DNA from: UBA1081 sp964495345
GTDB lineage: Bacteria; Bacillota; Clostridia; Oscillospirales; Acutalibacteraceae
DNA: 13,905 bases
Direction: 5' to 3'
Assembly: GCA_964495345.1 (NCBI GenBank)
Contig: CAZBVV010000041.1
Span: 1-13,905 of the forward strand
Below are positions 1-7,045 of this stretch, piece after piece. Position numbers and translations under genes: made by a program. Position 1 is the first letter of the stretch; every line of letters begins with the position of its first letter. The notes under the pieces were generated by a model. That model ran no database searches and was not told the DNA's origin. It was given only the letters and a program-made list of their open reading frames with translations.

Positions 1-490
1 TGTACCACGGTACCCATGTGCCGGATGTGTTGCCCTGCTCAATTCGGGCATAGTGCTCTTCCGGTATAGCGGCAAGATAGCCTGTATCTGCATTCTGACA
101 CTCAGCAAGCACAGACACAATATGATCTGCAATTTTTTTAAGCTCCGCATCACCCGAGGTGGCATAAGCCTGAGAAACGGCAGAAAGGTAGTGCCCCAAG
201 GTATGCCCTTGAATAGATGAGGTTTCCCATCCTCCGTACAGAGTGGAACTGTTTTCCACACCGCCGATGTCACAAAAGCCTTTCAGCAGTTTGTCTGCAT
301 CAAGCTTCTTTAAATAGCTGACCTCCAGATTAAAAGCATTCTGTTCATAATCATTGAGCAGTTCTACATCGCTCATTGAAACATCTTTTAATGCATTTTC
401 AAGAGGTTCGGCAATACGGTTATCGCTGCAACCGAAAAAAGATACTGCAATACCTGCAGTCAGTGCAATTGTAATAAATCTTTTTTTCAT
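1..490 (-). CDS. GH127-type beta-L-arabinofuranosidase lipoprotein, N-terminal part (runs off the left edge)
   Basis: Reading right to left from ATG at 488-490 gives 163 codons with no stop before the window edge. Seen: a basic start (MKKR), a hydrophobic stretch to about residue 20, then Cys21 in the context FFGCSD. This fits a lipoprotein signal, although Phe at -3 is not the usual lipobox residue. After a linker come LYGGWETSSIQGHTLGHYLS (about 80-99), LAECQ, GYLAAIPEEHYAR and WVPWY at the edge. Family knowledge: this series (YGGW, GHxLGHYLSA, the start of VPWYTLHK) is the N-terminal half of the DUF1680/GH127 (and related GH146) beta-L-arabinofuranosidase fold. The catalytic Cys and metal ligands lie beyond the window, so activity cannot be judged. 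The start is supported by AGAGAGG seven bases upstream. It has its own promoter and lies downstream of the GH92 gene on the same strand. Inferred role: trimming arabinose-containing glycans at the cell surface. Confidence 0.85.
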   Translation of the reverse strand, partial: MKKRFITIALTAGIAVSFFGCSDNRIAEPLENALKDVSMSDVELLNDYEQNAFNLEVSYLKKLDADKLLKGFCDIGGVENSSTLYGGWETSSIQGHTLGHYLSAVSQAYATSGDAELKKIADHIVSVLAECQNADTGYLAAIPEEHYARIEQGNTSGTWVPWY

Positions 491-539
491 AGAATGACCT
501 CTCTTTCCGTTAAATTAATATTAATAAGGTCTTTTTTAA

Positions 540-568
540 ATTATAGCATATAAAAACTTATTTTTCTA
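540..568 (-). promoter_or_regulatory. Predicted sigma-A promoter of the GH127 gene, extended -10
   Basis: On the minus strand TAGAAA (563-568, 4 of 6 matches to TTGACA) is followed after 17 bases by TATAAT (540-545). TG one base upstream of the hexamer makes an extended -10 (TGCTATAAT). It sits about 50 bases upstream of the start codon. This implies that GH127 can be transcribed independently of GH92. Confidence 0.7.
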
Positions 569-675
569 CCTGTTTAAATATATTTGTGCTAAAAATAATA
601 TAAGTCTTAACAATACGCTTTTTTGTTGTAGCTGTCTGACGGTTCATGAAAAAACGGTCAGAACGGACAAATTAT

Positions 676-703
676 GCCCCGACAGGAGCTTGTCGGGGCT
701 TTT
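676..703 (-). terminator. Hairpin terminator after the GH92 gene
   Basis: A perfect 9-bp GC-rich stem, GCCCCGACA (676-684) with TGTCGGGGC (691-699), encloses a 6-base loop. It begins 18 bases after the GH92 stop codon. On the minus strand the following bases are only moderately U-rich (ATAATTTG); on the plus strand TTTT follows directly. It is therefore likely to end GH92 transcription, perhaps imperfectly, and could also stop transcription from the left. The rest of 491-717 holds only the GH127 promoter and AT-rich sequence; I see no gene there. Confidence 0.6.
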
Positions 704-717
704 CATAAGTCGTACAC

Positions 718-3000
718 TTAGCTACATTTGTTAATCCTCGTTAAATCAAGGGGTGGGGACATAGTAAACACAAGCTCGCCTCCGCCCGTGAGCTGTTCGT
801 GAGTTATATAATTTCCTGTGAGCTGAGTACCGTTAAGAGTGACGCTCTTTACGTAAATATTATTTTCACTTTGGTTAACGGTTTTTATGTTAAGTGTGTT
901 ACCGTTTGAAAGTGTAATTTCAGCAGAATCTATATTGGGAGAACCAATCCAGTATTTGTCTGTTCCTGCAAGAGGGTAGAATCCCATTGAAGAGAAAACA
1001 TACCAAGCACTGACTGTTCCTCCGTCATCATTTCCGTCAAGACCGTTGATATCTGAACTGAAACGTTCTGCAAGAGTCCAGCGAACCCATTTTTGTGTAA
1101 GATCACTTCTGCCTGCGTCTGAGAAAAGATACGGCGTGTGAATATCGTGCTGATTGCCTATCCAGTAACCTGCACCGGGATCAATATAAGCTCTTGTAGG
1201 AGATGCCGATTCCATAAAAGCTTCAAGCTCTGATACAAAATATTCATCCGAACCGAAAAGCTCAATCATTCCCTCTATATCGTGAGTTGCGCTCCATCTC
1301 CATTGTTGTGCGCTGCCTTCACAAAATCCTTTTGCAAATTTAACGGGAAGAAGCTCGTCATAGAATGATGTAACATTAGGATTGAAGTTCCAAAGGAATT
1401 CACCGTCAGAGTTTTTTGCCTGGAAATACATGGTTTCCGTGTTGAACAGATTTTTGTAATTCATTGATTTAGCTGAATACTTTTCAGCATCCTCAGTATA
1501 ACCGAGTGCCTGTGCAAGAGTTGCGATTGCACCGTCTTCCCATGCATATTCAAGTGTTCGGCTCACGGATTTGTTTGATGTATCTGCATCATCGGGAACG
1601 TATCCGAGTGAATTGTATTCGTTAACACAAATTCTGCCATCATGGCTTACTGAGCCGTCTGATGATTTTTTCATATATTCATAAGCGGTTTCAACATCAA
1701 AATCAGTGAAGCCTTTGAGATAGCTTTCTGTAATCATGATGTTTGCGGGATCACCTATCATAGATGATGTATATCCTGCACCCTGGGGCCATCTCGGAAG
1801 CGAGCCGCCCGCTTTTGCCATTTCCACAAGGCTGTTAAGGCAGTCATTCTGAATATCTGCTTGAATCAATGTGTAAAGTGAATGAGTGTTACGCACCGTA
1901 TCCCATAAGGACATATCTGTTCTGTATGTAAATCCGTCAGCGATGTGAACCTGTTTGTCAAAGCCCAGATATTCGCCGTTTGCATCGGTAACATCAGACG
2001 GCATTAACATGCAGTGGTAAAGTGCGGTATAGAAAATGGTTTTAATTTCAGTATCATCTGTTTCTATCTTGATGAGAGAAAGTTCTTGTTCCCAGTCTTC
2101 AAATGCATTTGCTCTGACTTCATCAAAACTGAGTCCGCCTGCTTCAGTTTCAAGATTCAGAAGTGCATTTTCAGTACTGACAAAGCTGATTCCTACCTGC
2201 ATTTCAACGCTTTCATCTTTTATGTTGCCGAAATTAAGGTCGATTGAAAGGTCTGTTGCATCGCCTGAAATTTCATAAGACTTAACATCCTTGCTTGTTT
2301 TTGCAGCAAAATATACCGGAAGTCCGTCATATCTTCCTGAAAACTGACCGAAAATTTCGCAACCGCCGCTGATAATACCTGTTTCTTCATCGAAATTTAC
2401 AAAGGCTGATTCTGCTCTGCCGTTTGCAGCAACACTTGTTATATCAATAGAAAGTCTTGCATCCTTAGATGAGCCGAAAGTATATCTGTGTACACCTGTA
2501 TGCTCGGTAGCGGTAAGTTCCGCAAGACAGTCAAGAGACTGAAGATAAACAGCATAATATCCGGGCATAGTTGTTTCATAATCGTGAGAATATGCAACTG
2601 CTGCAGCATCTTTATTGCCGACAGTCGGCATTACTCTGAACATTTCATAATCTTCTGCTCCTGTGCCGGAAAGTCTTGAATGACTGAAGCCCTCAATATG
2701 TCCCTGTTCATAATAATAACCTGAAGTATTCGTTTTTATGATGTATGAACCGCCGATAAAACAAGTGTCTGCACCAAGTCTTACAAGACCAAAAGGTACA
2801 CTTGCGGCTGTACTGACCATGCCGCAGGTCCAAGGAAGACCTCCCGTGCCGATGTACGGGTTAACATACTGTGAATATTCACCTGCATTAACGTCAGGCA
2901 TTTCATAATCTTTTTTTACTGTAATGCCGTTGAACATTCCAGTAAGCAGGATTTCAAAAGATAAAAACATCACAACAAAAGTTCTTAAAATCTGCAACAT
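718..3000 (-). CDS. GH92 family exo-acting alpha-mannosidase, secreted; Glu-to-Gln at the general-acid position
   Basis: This 760-residue protein has the usual GH92 length. Seen: a hydrophobic segment at 7-24 (signal peptide or anchor), then YVNPYIGTGG (about 44-53), PFGLVRLGAD, and GHIEGFSHSRLSGTG, the conserved N-terminal beta-sandwich signatures. The C-terminal (alpha/alpha) barrel shows DMSLWDTVRN, GNQHDIHTPYLF, and GNDDGGTVSAWYVFSSMGFY. Family knowledge: GH92 enzymes are calcium-dependent, inverting alpha-mannosidases; the two Asp of GNDD (here 658 and 659) belong to the catalytic-base region. The Glu of GNEPSHH is the general acid in most members. Here that residue is Gln617 (codon CAG, 1150-1152). 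As I recall, the same change occurs in the GH92 type that hydrolyses mannose-1-phospho-6-mannose, whose leaving group needs no protonation. Start: ATG preceded by GGGAGG about six bases upstream. It has its own consensus promoter and a 3' hairpin, so it is probably monocistronic. Family call is firm; the phosphodiester substrate is inference. Confidence 0.92.
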   Translation of the reverse strand: MLQILRTFVVMFLSFEILLTGMFNGITVKKDYEMPDVNAGEYSQYVNPYIGTGGLPWTCGMVSTAASVPFGLVRLGADTCFIGGSYIIKTNTSGYYYEQGHIEGFSHSRLSGTGAEDYEMFRVMPTVGNKDAAAVAYSHDYETTMPGYYAVYLQSLDCLAELTATEHTGVHRYTFGSSKDARLSIDITSVAANGRAESAFVNFDEETGIISGGCEIFGQFSGRYDGLPVYFAAKTSKDVKSYEISGDATDLSIDLNFGNIKDESVEMQVGISFVSTENALLNLETEAGGLSFDEVRANAFEDWEQELSLIKIETDDTEIKTIFYTALYHCMLMPSDVTDANGEYLGFDKQVHIADGFTYRTDMSLWDTVRNTHSLYTLIQADIQNDCLNSLVEMAKAGGSLPRWPQGAGYTSSMIGDPANIMITESYLKGFTDFDVETAYEYMKKSSDGSVSHDGRICVNEYNSLGYVPDDADTSNKSVSRTLEYAWEDGAIATLAQALGYTEDAEKYSAKSMNYKNLFNTETMYFQAKNSDGEFLWNFNPNVTSFYDELLPVKFAKGFCEGSAQQWRWSATHDIEGMIELFGSDEYFVSELEAFMESASPTRAYIDPGAGYWIGNQHDIHTPYLFSDAGRSDLTQKWVRWTLAERFSSDINGLDGNDDGGTVSAWYVFSSMGFYPLAGTDKYWIGSPNIDSAEITLSNGNTLNIKTVNQSENNIYVKSVTLNGTQLTGNYITHEQLTGGGELVFTMSPPLDLTRINKCS

Positions 3001-3028
3001 AAAAAACCTCCCGATTTAATACAATTTA

Positions 3029-3057
3029 AATATAACTTACTGCTCAATAAATGTCAA
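3029..3057 (-). promoter_or_regulatory. Predicted sigma-A promoter of the GH92 gene
   Basis: The minus strand carries a perfect TTGACA (3052-3057), a 17-base spacer and TATATT (3029-3034, 5 of 6). It lies in the 80-base gap between the pilus operon's last stop codon and the GH92 start. Just upstream on the same strand is a run of seven U (3071-3077) immediately after the sortase stop, but no convincing stem precedes it. Pilus transcripts may therefore read through into GH92. Confidence 0.8.
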
Positions 3058-3080
3058 TCTGTCATTATATAAAAAAAGAG

Positions 3081-3683
3081 TTACCGTGCTTGATTTTCGG
3101 ATAATGCACATCTTACGGTTATTCTCTTATCACCCGAGTAGTTGCAAGTGAACAGAGTCAAATCCCATTCACCGCCGAGCATATCTTCTTTTGCATTTCC
3201 GTCTATATATTCTGTATAAATTACGGTATAATTGAACACGTTTCCGTCCGAGTCGGTAAAAATTACATTGTCACCTGCATTAAGATTGTCAATATAGCCG
3301 AAATGCTTTTTGTAATTGTGTCCTGCAATTATAAGATTGTTTTTGTATGCCGTGCCCGAATAAACACAAGGTGCAATTTTTGCATTTTTATCGTTCCACT
3401 CGTTAATTACGGGCAAAATAAGGTTTATTGAAGGTATTTCAACAGTACCCACATACTTATTCCCGTCAATTATTTTAATGGGCATCAGAATATCGGGATT
3501 GAGCATATAATCGGGAACCGAATCGGTATTCACTTGAATATCAAGTTGCTGTAACACCTGCTGAGAATATTTGCCTGCTTTATTGTCGGTATATGTGTTG
3601 TAAGCAGTCCAAATTAATGCCGCCGCAATACATATACTGCCCAGAAACATTATTATTTTCCCCGTTGTTTTACTGCTGTTCAT
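3081..3683 (-). CDS. Second, short sortase of the pilus operon (class uncertain)
   Basis: A 200-residue protein with one N-terminal membrane segment (about 9-29) and an extracellular sortase domain. Seen: VGTVEIPSINLILPVI (78-93, the strand that opens sortase domains), LIIAGHNY with His122, LTLFTCN with Cys180, and KRITV with Arg187. These are the His, Cys and Arg of the transpeptidase site. Family knowledge: sortases cleave LPXTG between Thr and Gly and join the Thr to an amine. Unlike the class C enzyme two genes upstream, it lacks a C-terminal membrane segment, the long N-terminal lid region and the CTPYG...HRLLVRG pattern. It is thus not a second copy of the polymerase. It is last in the operon and overlaps the basal pilin gene by 14 bp, so translation is probably coupled (only a weak GAG-type ribosome site is visible). 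Best inference: it anchors the pilus base, or this LPQTG protein, to the cell wall. Class assignment needs a phylogeny. Confidence 0.88.
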   Translation of the reverse strand: MNSSKTTGKIIMFLGSICIAAALIWTAYNTYTDNKAGKYSQQVLQQLDIQVNTDSVPDYMLNPDILMPIKIIDGNKYVGTVEIPSINLILPVINEWNDKNAKIAPCVYSGTAYKNNLIIAGHNYKKHFGYIDNLNAGDNVIFTDSDGNVFNYTVIYTEYIDGNAKEDMLGGEWDLTLFTCNYSGDKRITVRCALSENQAR

Positions 3684-4611
3684 CTTTTATCTCATTTCTG
3701 CGGTAAATTGCATAACCGGCTGTCAGAAGTAACAATCCTATGCATACAAGATAGGGGATAGGCCAACTTAAAGAACCTGTTTGCGGAAGATCTGCCGTAG
3801 TGGTTGTTTCGGGTTCTGTGGTAGTTTCTGCTGTTGTAGTTGTTTCCGTTGTGTCACTTATATTGGATAACATAAACACTCCGGAATCTTTTTTGAGTTT
3901 TGCAATAAATCCCTCGGGAATGTATTTTTCGGTAATCGTCCATGAATAATGGGAAGAGAGTGATTTCCATTCATGTTTCCAGTTATTTGATTCATTAAGA
4001 GTAACCGTGTCGTACACTTCGCCGTCACACAAAAGCTGAACTTCAATTTCAACTGCTTTGCGTTCACCGTCTTCGTCCGTATACCATGCCTTAATAACTT
4101 TATATTCAACTTTAATATCGGTTGTAGAATCTGTTTTTTCATATTTCGGAGCGACCGTAAGATTTGCTCCGTTTTCAAGAAGAACTATTGCAGGCTCACA
4201 AAAATAGATGTAACCGTTTTGTGTATGCTTTTTTCCGATATAAAGATATGCACCGTCTTTAAGCTTCACGTTATTAAAATCTGCAATACCGTTTTCGTCA
4301 GTTGTGTCTGAATAATCGGGAGTTATCTTATCTCGCAGAATATATGCACCGATAGTTTCCGCCAGAGCTGTCAACTTCTCGGAATCGGAAATATCAAAGC
4401 TTACGGAGTAGGTTGTTAATTCACTCTCGGGCGTGATGACAGAACCGGAAATATCACCCAGTCGGTATAAATCAAACTGTACATTCTGTAAAAAACCGTC
4501 ATCTGTATTGTAGCGGATAGTTACGCTGTTAAGATTTTCGGCTGATACTGTAAATCCGAGCGTCAAAGCAAATATGATAACAGTAAATATTCGCAAAAGT
4601 GACTGTTTCAA
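3670..4611 (-). CDS. LPQTG-anchored minor/basal pilin with a Cna-B-type domain (TTG start)
   Basis: A 313-residue secreted, wall-anchored protein. Seen: a signal peptide (1-24, ending VSA), an N-terminal pilin domain (about 28-150, VQFDLYRLGDIS), then TVAPKYEK (152-159). A Cna-B-like domain follows (about 165-237, VQLLCDGEVYDTVTLNE and WTITEKYIPEGF), then a Thr/Glu-rich linker (254-273), LPQTG (275-279), a membrane span (about 284-302) and the charged tail YRRNEIKDEQQ. Family knowledge: Cna-B/SpaA-type domains often contain Lys-Asn isopeptide bonds, and a VxPK Lys is used in pilin cross-linking. Small size, a Thr-rich stalk and its place after the pilin polymerase suggest the basal subunit. 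The start is TTG at 4609-4611: the reading frame opens only two codons earlier at the preceding gene's TGA, no ATG lies between that stop and the signal peptide, and AAAGGG is nine bases upstream. The call as pilin is firm; 'basal' is inference. Confidence 0.87.
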   Translation of the reverse strand: MKQSLLRIFTVIIFALTLGFTVSAENLNSVTIRYNTDDGFLQNVQFDLYRLGDISGSVITPESELTTYSVSFDISDSEKLTALAETIGAYILRDKITPDYSDTTDENGIADFNNVKLKDGAYLYIGKKHTQNGYIYFCEPAIVLLENGANLTVAPKYEKTDSTTDIKVEYKVIKAWYTDEDGERKAVEIEVQLLCDGEVYDTVTLNESNNWKHEWKSLSSHYSWTITEKYIPEGFIAKLKKDSGVFMLSNISDTTETTTTAETTTEPETTTTADLPQTGSLSWPIPYLVCIGLLLLTAGYAIYRRNEIKDEQQ

Positions 4612-4626
4612 AAGATATCACCCTTT
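4612..4626 (-). promoter_or_regulatory. Ribosome binding site that fixes the TTG start of the basal pilin
   Basis: On the minus strand AAAGGG (4621-4626) precedes the sortase stop TGA (4618-4620) and lies nine bases before TTG at 4609-4611. The site is inside the last codons of the class C sortase gene, so the two cistrons are probably translationally coupled. Confidence 0.6.
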
Positions 4627-5451
4627 CGGCTGTTTTTTCTTTCCTTTATATTTTATAAGAGTATATATAAGAAGTGCAAGAAGCATCGGTGCAGCAACTA
4701 CCGGAGCGACAAGAAGCGGCTCTATTCGGTTTGCTTCGGATGTTATATACATAGGAGATTCTTCTTCAATATTAGCTATACGATGACCTCTTACAAGCAG
4801 TCTGTGAGTGTTGATGCCGTAAGGAGTGCAGGTTACAAGCGTGCAAAGGTCTTCTCCCTCAACAACGTACAGGTCATCAGTATCTTCCGGTTCAACAATA
4901 AGTATCTGATCGACCTGATACGTAAGTGTTTCGTTTAAAACCGTAATTGTAAAAATATCCCCTTCAACTAATTTATCAAGGTTTGTAAAAAGCTTTGCCG
5001 AGGGCAGTCCTCTGTGACCTGAAAGCACACAATGGGTACTTTCTCCGCCTACGGGAAGGCTTGACCACTCAATGTGACCTATAGCGAACTGTAAAACATT
5101 TTCCTCAACAGTATGGTATATGGGTAATGATACGTCAATGGAGGGGATTTCAATATATCCCATTATTCCCGTTCCCGTAATGTCAAGAGTTCTGTTGTAT
5201 TTTTCAAGTTCATCATCTGAAAGATATTGGAAAATACCTTTTTTCTTTATGATTTCGTTAAATTCATGAGCCTTGTCAATCATGGCATAATATTCACTTT
5301 TTTGCATATTTTCGACTGTTTCCGAATATGACGTGATTGCTTTTGACTGACGAGAGCTGTTCCACCAATCACTTACAGATGGATAAAGCAGTAAGCAAAG
5401 TCCTAAAATAAATATAACTATTAACAGAATTGTCGTTCCGTGTTTTTTCAT
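4618..5451 (-). CDS. Class C sortase (pilin polymerase)
   Basis: A 277-residue membrane protein with spans at both ends (about 7-23 and 246-266) around an extracellular catalytic domain, as is usual for class C sortases. Seen: GTGIMGYIEIPSIDVSLPIY (93-112), AIGHIEWSSLPVGGESTH, CVLSGHRGLPSAKLF with His146, and TLVTCTPYGINTHRLLVRGH with Cys208 and Arg217. Family knowledge: class C enzymes cleave the pilin LPXTG motif and join it to a Lys of the next subunit, building covalent shafts. The DP-aromatic lid motif of streptococcal enzymes is not evident in the corresponding region (about 72-92), so gating may differ. It lies between the backbone pilin and the basal pilin, the expected place for the polymerase. 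The start is firm: AAGGAGGG six bases upstream of ATG. A strong hairpin lies in the 74-base gap that separates it from the pilin gene. Confidence 0.95.
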   Translation of the reverse strand: MKKHGTTILLIVIFILGLCLLLYPSVSDWWNSSRQSKAITSYSETVENMQKSEYYAMIDKAHEFNEIIKKKGIFQYLSDDELEKYNRTLDITGTGIMGYIEIPSIDVSLPIYHTVEENVLQFAIGHIEWSSLPVGGESTHCVLSGHRGLPSAKLFTNLDKLVEGDIFTITVLNETLTYQVDQILIVEPEDTDDLYVVEGEDLCTLVTCTPYGINTHRLLVRGHRIANIEEESPMYITSEANRIEPLLVAPVVAAPMLLALLIYTLIKYKGKKKQPKG

Positions 5452-5483
5452 TTAAGACCCTCCTTACCGATTTATACCGCTTA

Positions 5484-5516
5484 CTTTACTGCGGAGCTTG
5501 CGGCTCCGCAGTAAAG
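5484..5516 (-). promoter_or_regulatory. Strong intercistronic RNA hairpin between backbone pilin and class C sortase
   Basis: CTTTACTGCGGAGC (5484-5497) and GCTCCGCAGTAAAG (5503-5516) form a perfect 14-bp inverted repeat with a 5-base loop. In the minus-strand transcript it starts nine bases after the pilin stop and is followed by GUAAGCGG, not a U-tract. It therefore looks like a stabiliser, processing site or partial attenuator rather than a standard intrinsic terminator. It could hold pilin mRNA levels above those of the downstream sortase. Confidence 0.75.
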
Positions 5517-5525
5517 GGGAAAAAA

Positions 5526-6977
5526 TTATTTAGTTTCAGCAGACATCTTCTTTTTTGTGATGAGAAGAACAACTGCACCTGCAACGAGGAGACCGCCGAT
5601 TACATAGAAGATAACCGTACCGATACCACCTGTTGAGGGAAGAATTGAACCGCTGTCGTTGATAACCTGAACGCCGCCTTCTACATATGCGTCAGCTGTT
5701 GTAACAGCTGTAAGGTTAGCTGCTGCACCTGTTTGCATAAGGTCAACGGTTACGGGGCTTGTAAGAAGGTTGTAGCCTTCGGGAGCCTGGATTTCCTTGA
5801 GGTAGTATTTTGTCTGTGTGTCAGCATCAAGACCTGCAACAGTAACTGTACCTGCCTTGATAACTTCGCCTGTTTCGCCTGTAACGGCAGGACGGTAGTA
5901 ACCCTTTTCGGTATCATAAACAACTGCAATTTCATTTGTGCAAGCTTCATCGGAATAAAGTCTGAACTCGGCACCGTTAATAAGAGTTTTGTTTTCATCT
6001 GTTTTTACAATATCAAACTTGAAAGCTTCTGTTTTTGTTACGGATGATGCAGTTTTGTTGTTATCACCGTAAGTAAGATGTGTTTCGTTGTCGTTTGTAT
6101 CAGTTGAAATTTTTGCACTTTCATTGAGAACTGCTGTGTATGTAACTGTTATTGTTTCATTTGCTTCAAGAGTAGCCGCAAAGTCATCAGAGAAATTGAT
6201 TTCAAATGTGCAACCATCTGATAAGCCTGTTGTAGTAAGTGTGTAATCTGTGCCTGCTGTAAGAGTTGCACTGTCATTTTTAACTACAACTGAGTCAGCA
6301 TTGAAAGTAAGACCTTTATCCATTGTATCGTGAAGAACATAGTTCTCAGCACCTGCCTGAGCAGTGATTACAGTCTTAAATTCTACTGTATCGCCGATAG
6401 ATGCTGTGTTGGAAGCACCGTATTCTTCTGTGCTGTCTTCTTTAACAGTTTTCTCAACTGTGGGCTGAGCGTTCTTTTCTGCAACTGTTGCTGTGGGGTT
6501 TGTGGATGTAAGACCGCAAAGTGCACCGAGTGATGAGTCAACAAGGTAGTAACCGAGATCAAGATTTGTGAATGATACTGTTGAGCTTGTTGCATTTGAT
6601 GATGCTGTAGCACTGATTCCGTTTGCTTCTGCGTAAGCAAGAGCAAGCTTTGCAAACTCTGCAACAGCGTCAGCATCAGCTACGCCATCGTCATTTGTAG
6701 TGCCTTTCCAAACGATTGTGTCGCCGTCTACTTCAACATAGTCAGCACCGGTGCCGTTGAGGAAGCCTTTCCAAGCGTCTTCCGCTTCGTAAAGATAGGA
6801 TTCGCCGCCTTCCGTGCTGGGTACAAGAGAGAACATCTTGTAAATAGCGTAAGTCTGACCGGAAACAGCATTTGTGATTGTGATGCTGCCTTCGCCTGCA
6901 GCAAAAGATGAGAGTGCCATTGTGAATACAAGCATAACAGCGAGTATTACACTAATGAGAGTTTTTGCCTTTTTCAT
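5526..6977 (-). CDS. LPSTG-anchored major (backbone) pilin with D2-type isopeptide domain
   Basis: A 483-residue protein. Seen: a signal peptide (MKKAKTLISVILAV..., probable cleavage after the Ala at 26 or 27), an N-terminal domain (about 30-165) ending in GYYLVDSSL, and VAEKN (165-169), the apparent equivalent of the VYPKN pilin motif with Lys168 as candidate cross-linking residue. A D2 domain follows (about 172-312, PTVEKTVKED to LTYGDNNKTA), then a Cna-B/SpaA-like domain (about 318-440) that opens FDIVKTDENK and carries the E-box YYLKEIQAPEGY (Glu395). LPSTG (446-450), a membrane span and the tail TKKKMSAETK close the protein. Family knowledge: this is the 'fimbrial isopeptide formation D2 domain' layout of major pilins, with internal Lys-Asn bonds and intermolecular Lys-Thr links made by a class C sortase. 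Start: ATG with AAAGGAA upstream. It follows the tip adhesin by 68 bases and is followed by a hairpin, consistent with higher expression than its neighbours. Confidence 0.93.
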   Translation of the reverse strand: MKKAKTLISVILAVMLVFTMALSSFAAGEGSITITNAVSGQTYAIYKMFSLVPSTEGGESYLYEAEDAWKGFLNGTGADYVEVDGDTIVWKGTTNDDGVADADAVAEFAKLALAYAEANGISATASSNATSSTVSFTNLDLGYYLVDSSLGALCGLTSTNPTATVAEKNAQPTVEKTVKEDSTEEYGASNTASIGDTVEFKTVITAQAGAENYVLHDTMDKGLTFNADSVVVKNDSATLTAGTDYTLTTTGLSDGCTFEINFSDDFAATLEANETITVTYTAVLNESAKISTDTNDNETHLTYGDNNKTASSVTKTEAFKFDIVKTDENKTLINGAEFRLYSDEACTNEIAVVYDTEKGYYRPAVTGETGEVIKAGTVTVAGLDADTQTKYYLKEIQAPEGYNLLTSPVTVDLMQTGAAANLTAVTTADAYVEGGVQVINDSGSILPSTGGIGTVIFYVIGGLLVAGAVVLLITKKKMSAETK

Positions 6978-6996
6978 AGTTGTCGTTCCTTTCTTT

Positions 6997-7010
6997 TTCC
7001 CTTTCGGGAA
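6997..7010 (-). promoter_or_regulatory. Small GAAA-tetraloop hairpin just upstream of the backbone pilin ribosome site
   Basis: In the minus-strand transcript UUCCC-GAAA-GGGAA forms a 5-bp stem capped by a GNRA tetraloop. It lies a few bases upstream of the AAAGGAA ribosome site for the backbone pilin. The role is unknown; it may keep the site accessible or protect a processed 5' end. The rest of the 68-base gap is AT-rich and I see no credible promoter in it. Confidence 0.4.
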
Positions 7011-7045
7011 TAATTACAATAATTTTTATATAATTCGGAGTGTCC

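Noticed and set aside
3061..3083. U7 run after the second sortase as an intrinsic terminator
   Set aside because: Only a weak GTGC/GCAC pairing with a long loop precedes it; no stable stem abuts the U-run, so I did not list it as a terminator.
3858..4178. A 106-residue minus-strand frame inside the basal pilin gene
   Set aside because: It lies in another frame of a gene with strong domain and LPQTG support, and shows no domain or signal of its own.
5733..6533. Plus-strand open frames opposite the backbone pilin, some rich in Cys
   Set aside because: They are antisense shadows of a clearly coding minus-strand gene; they lack ribosome sites and recognisable motifs.
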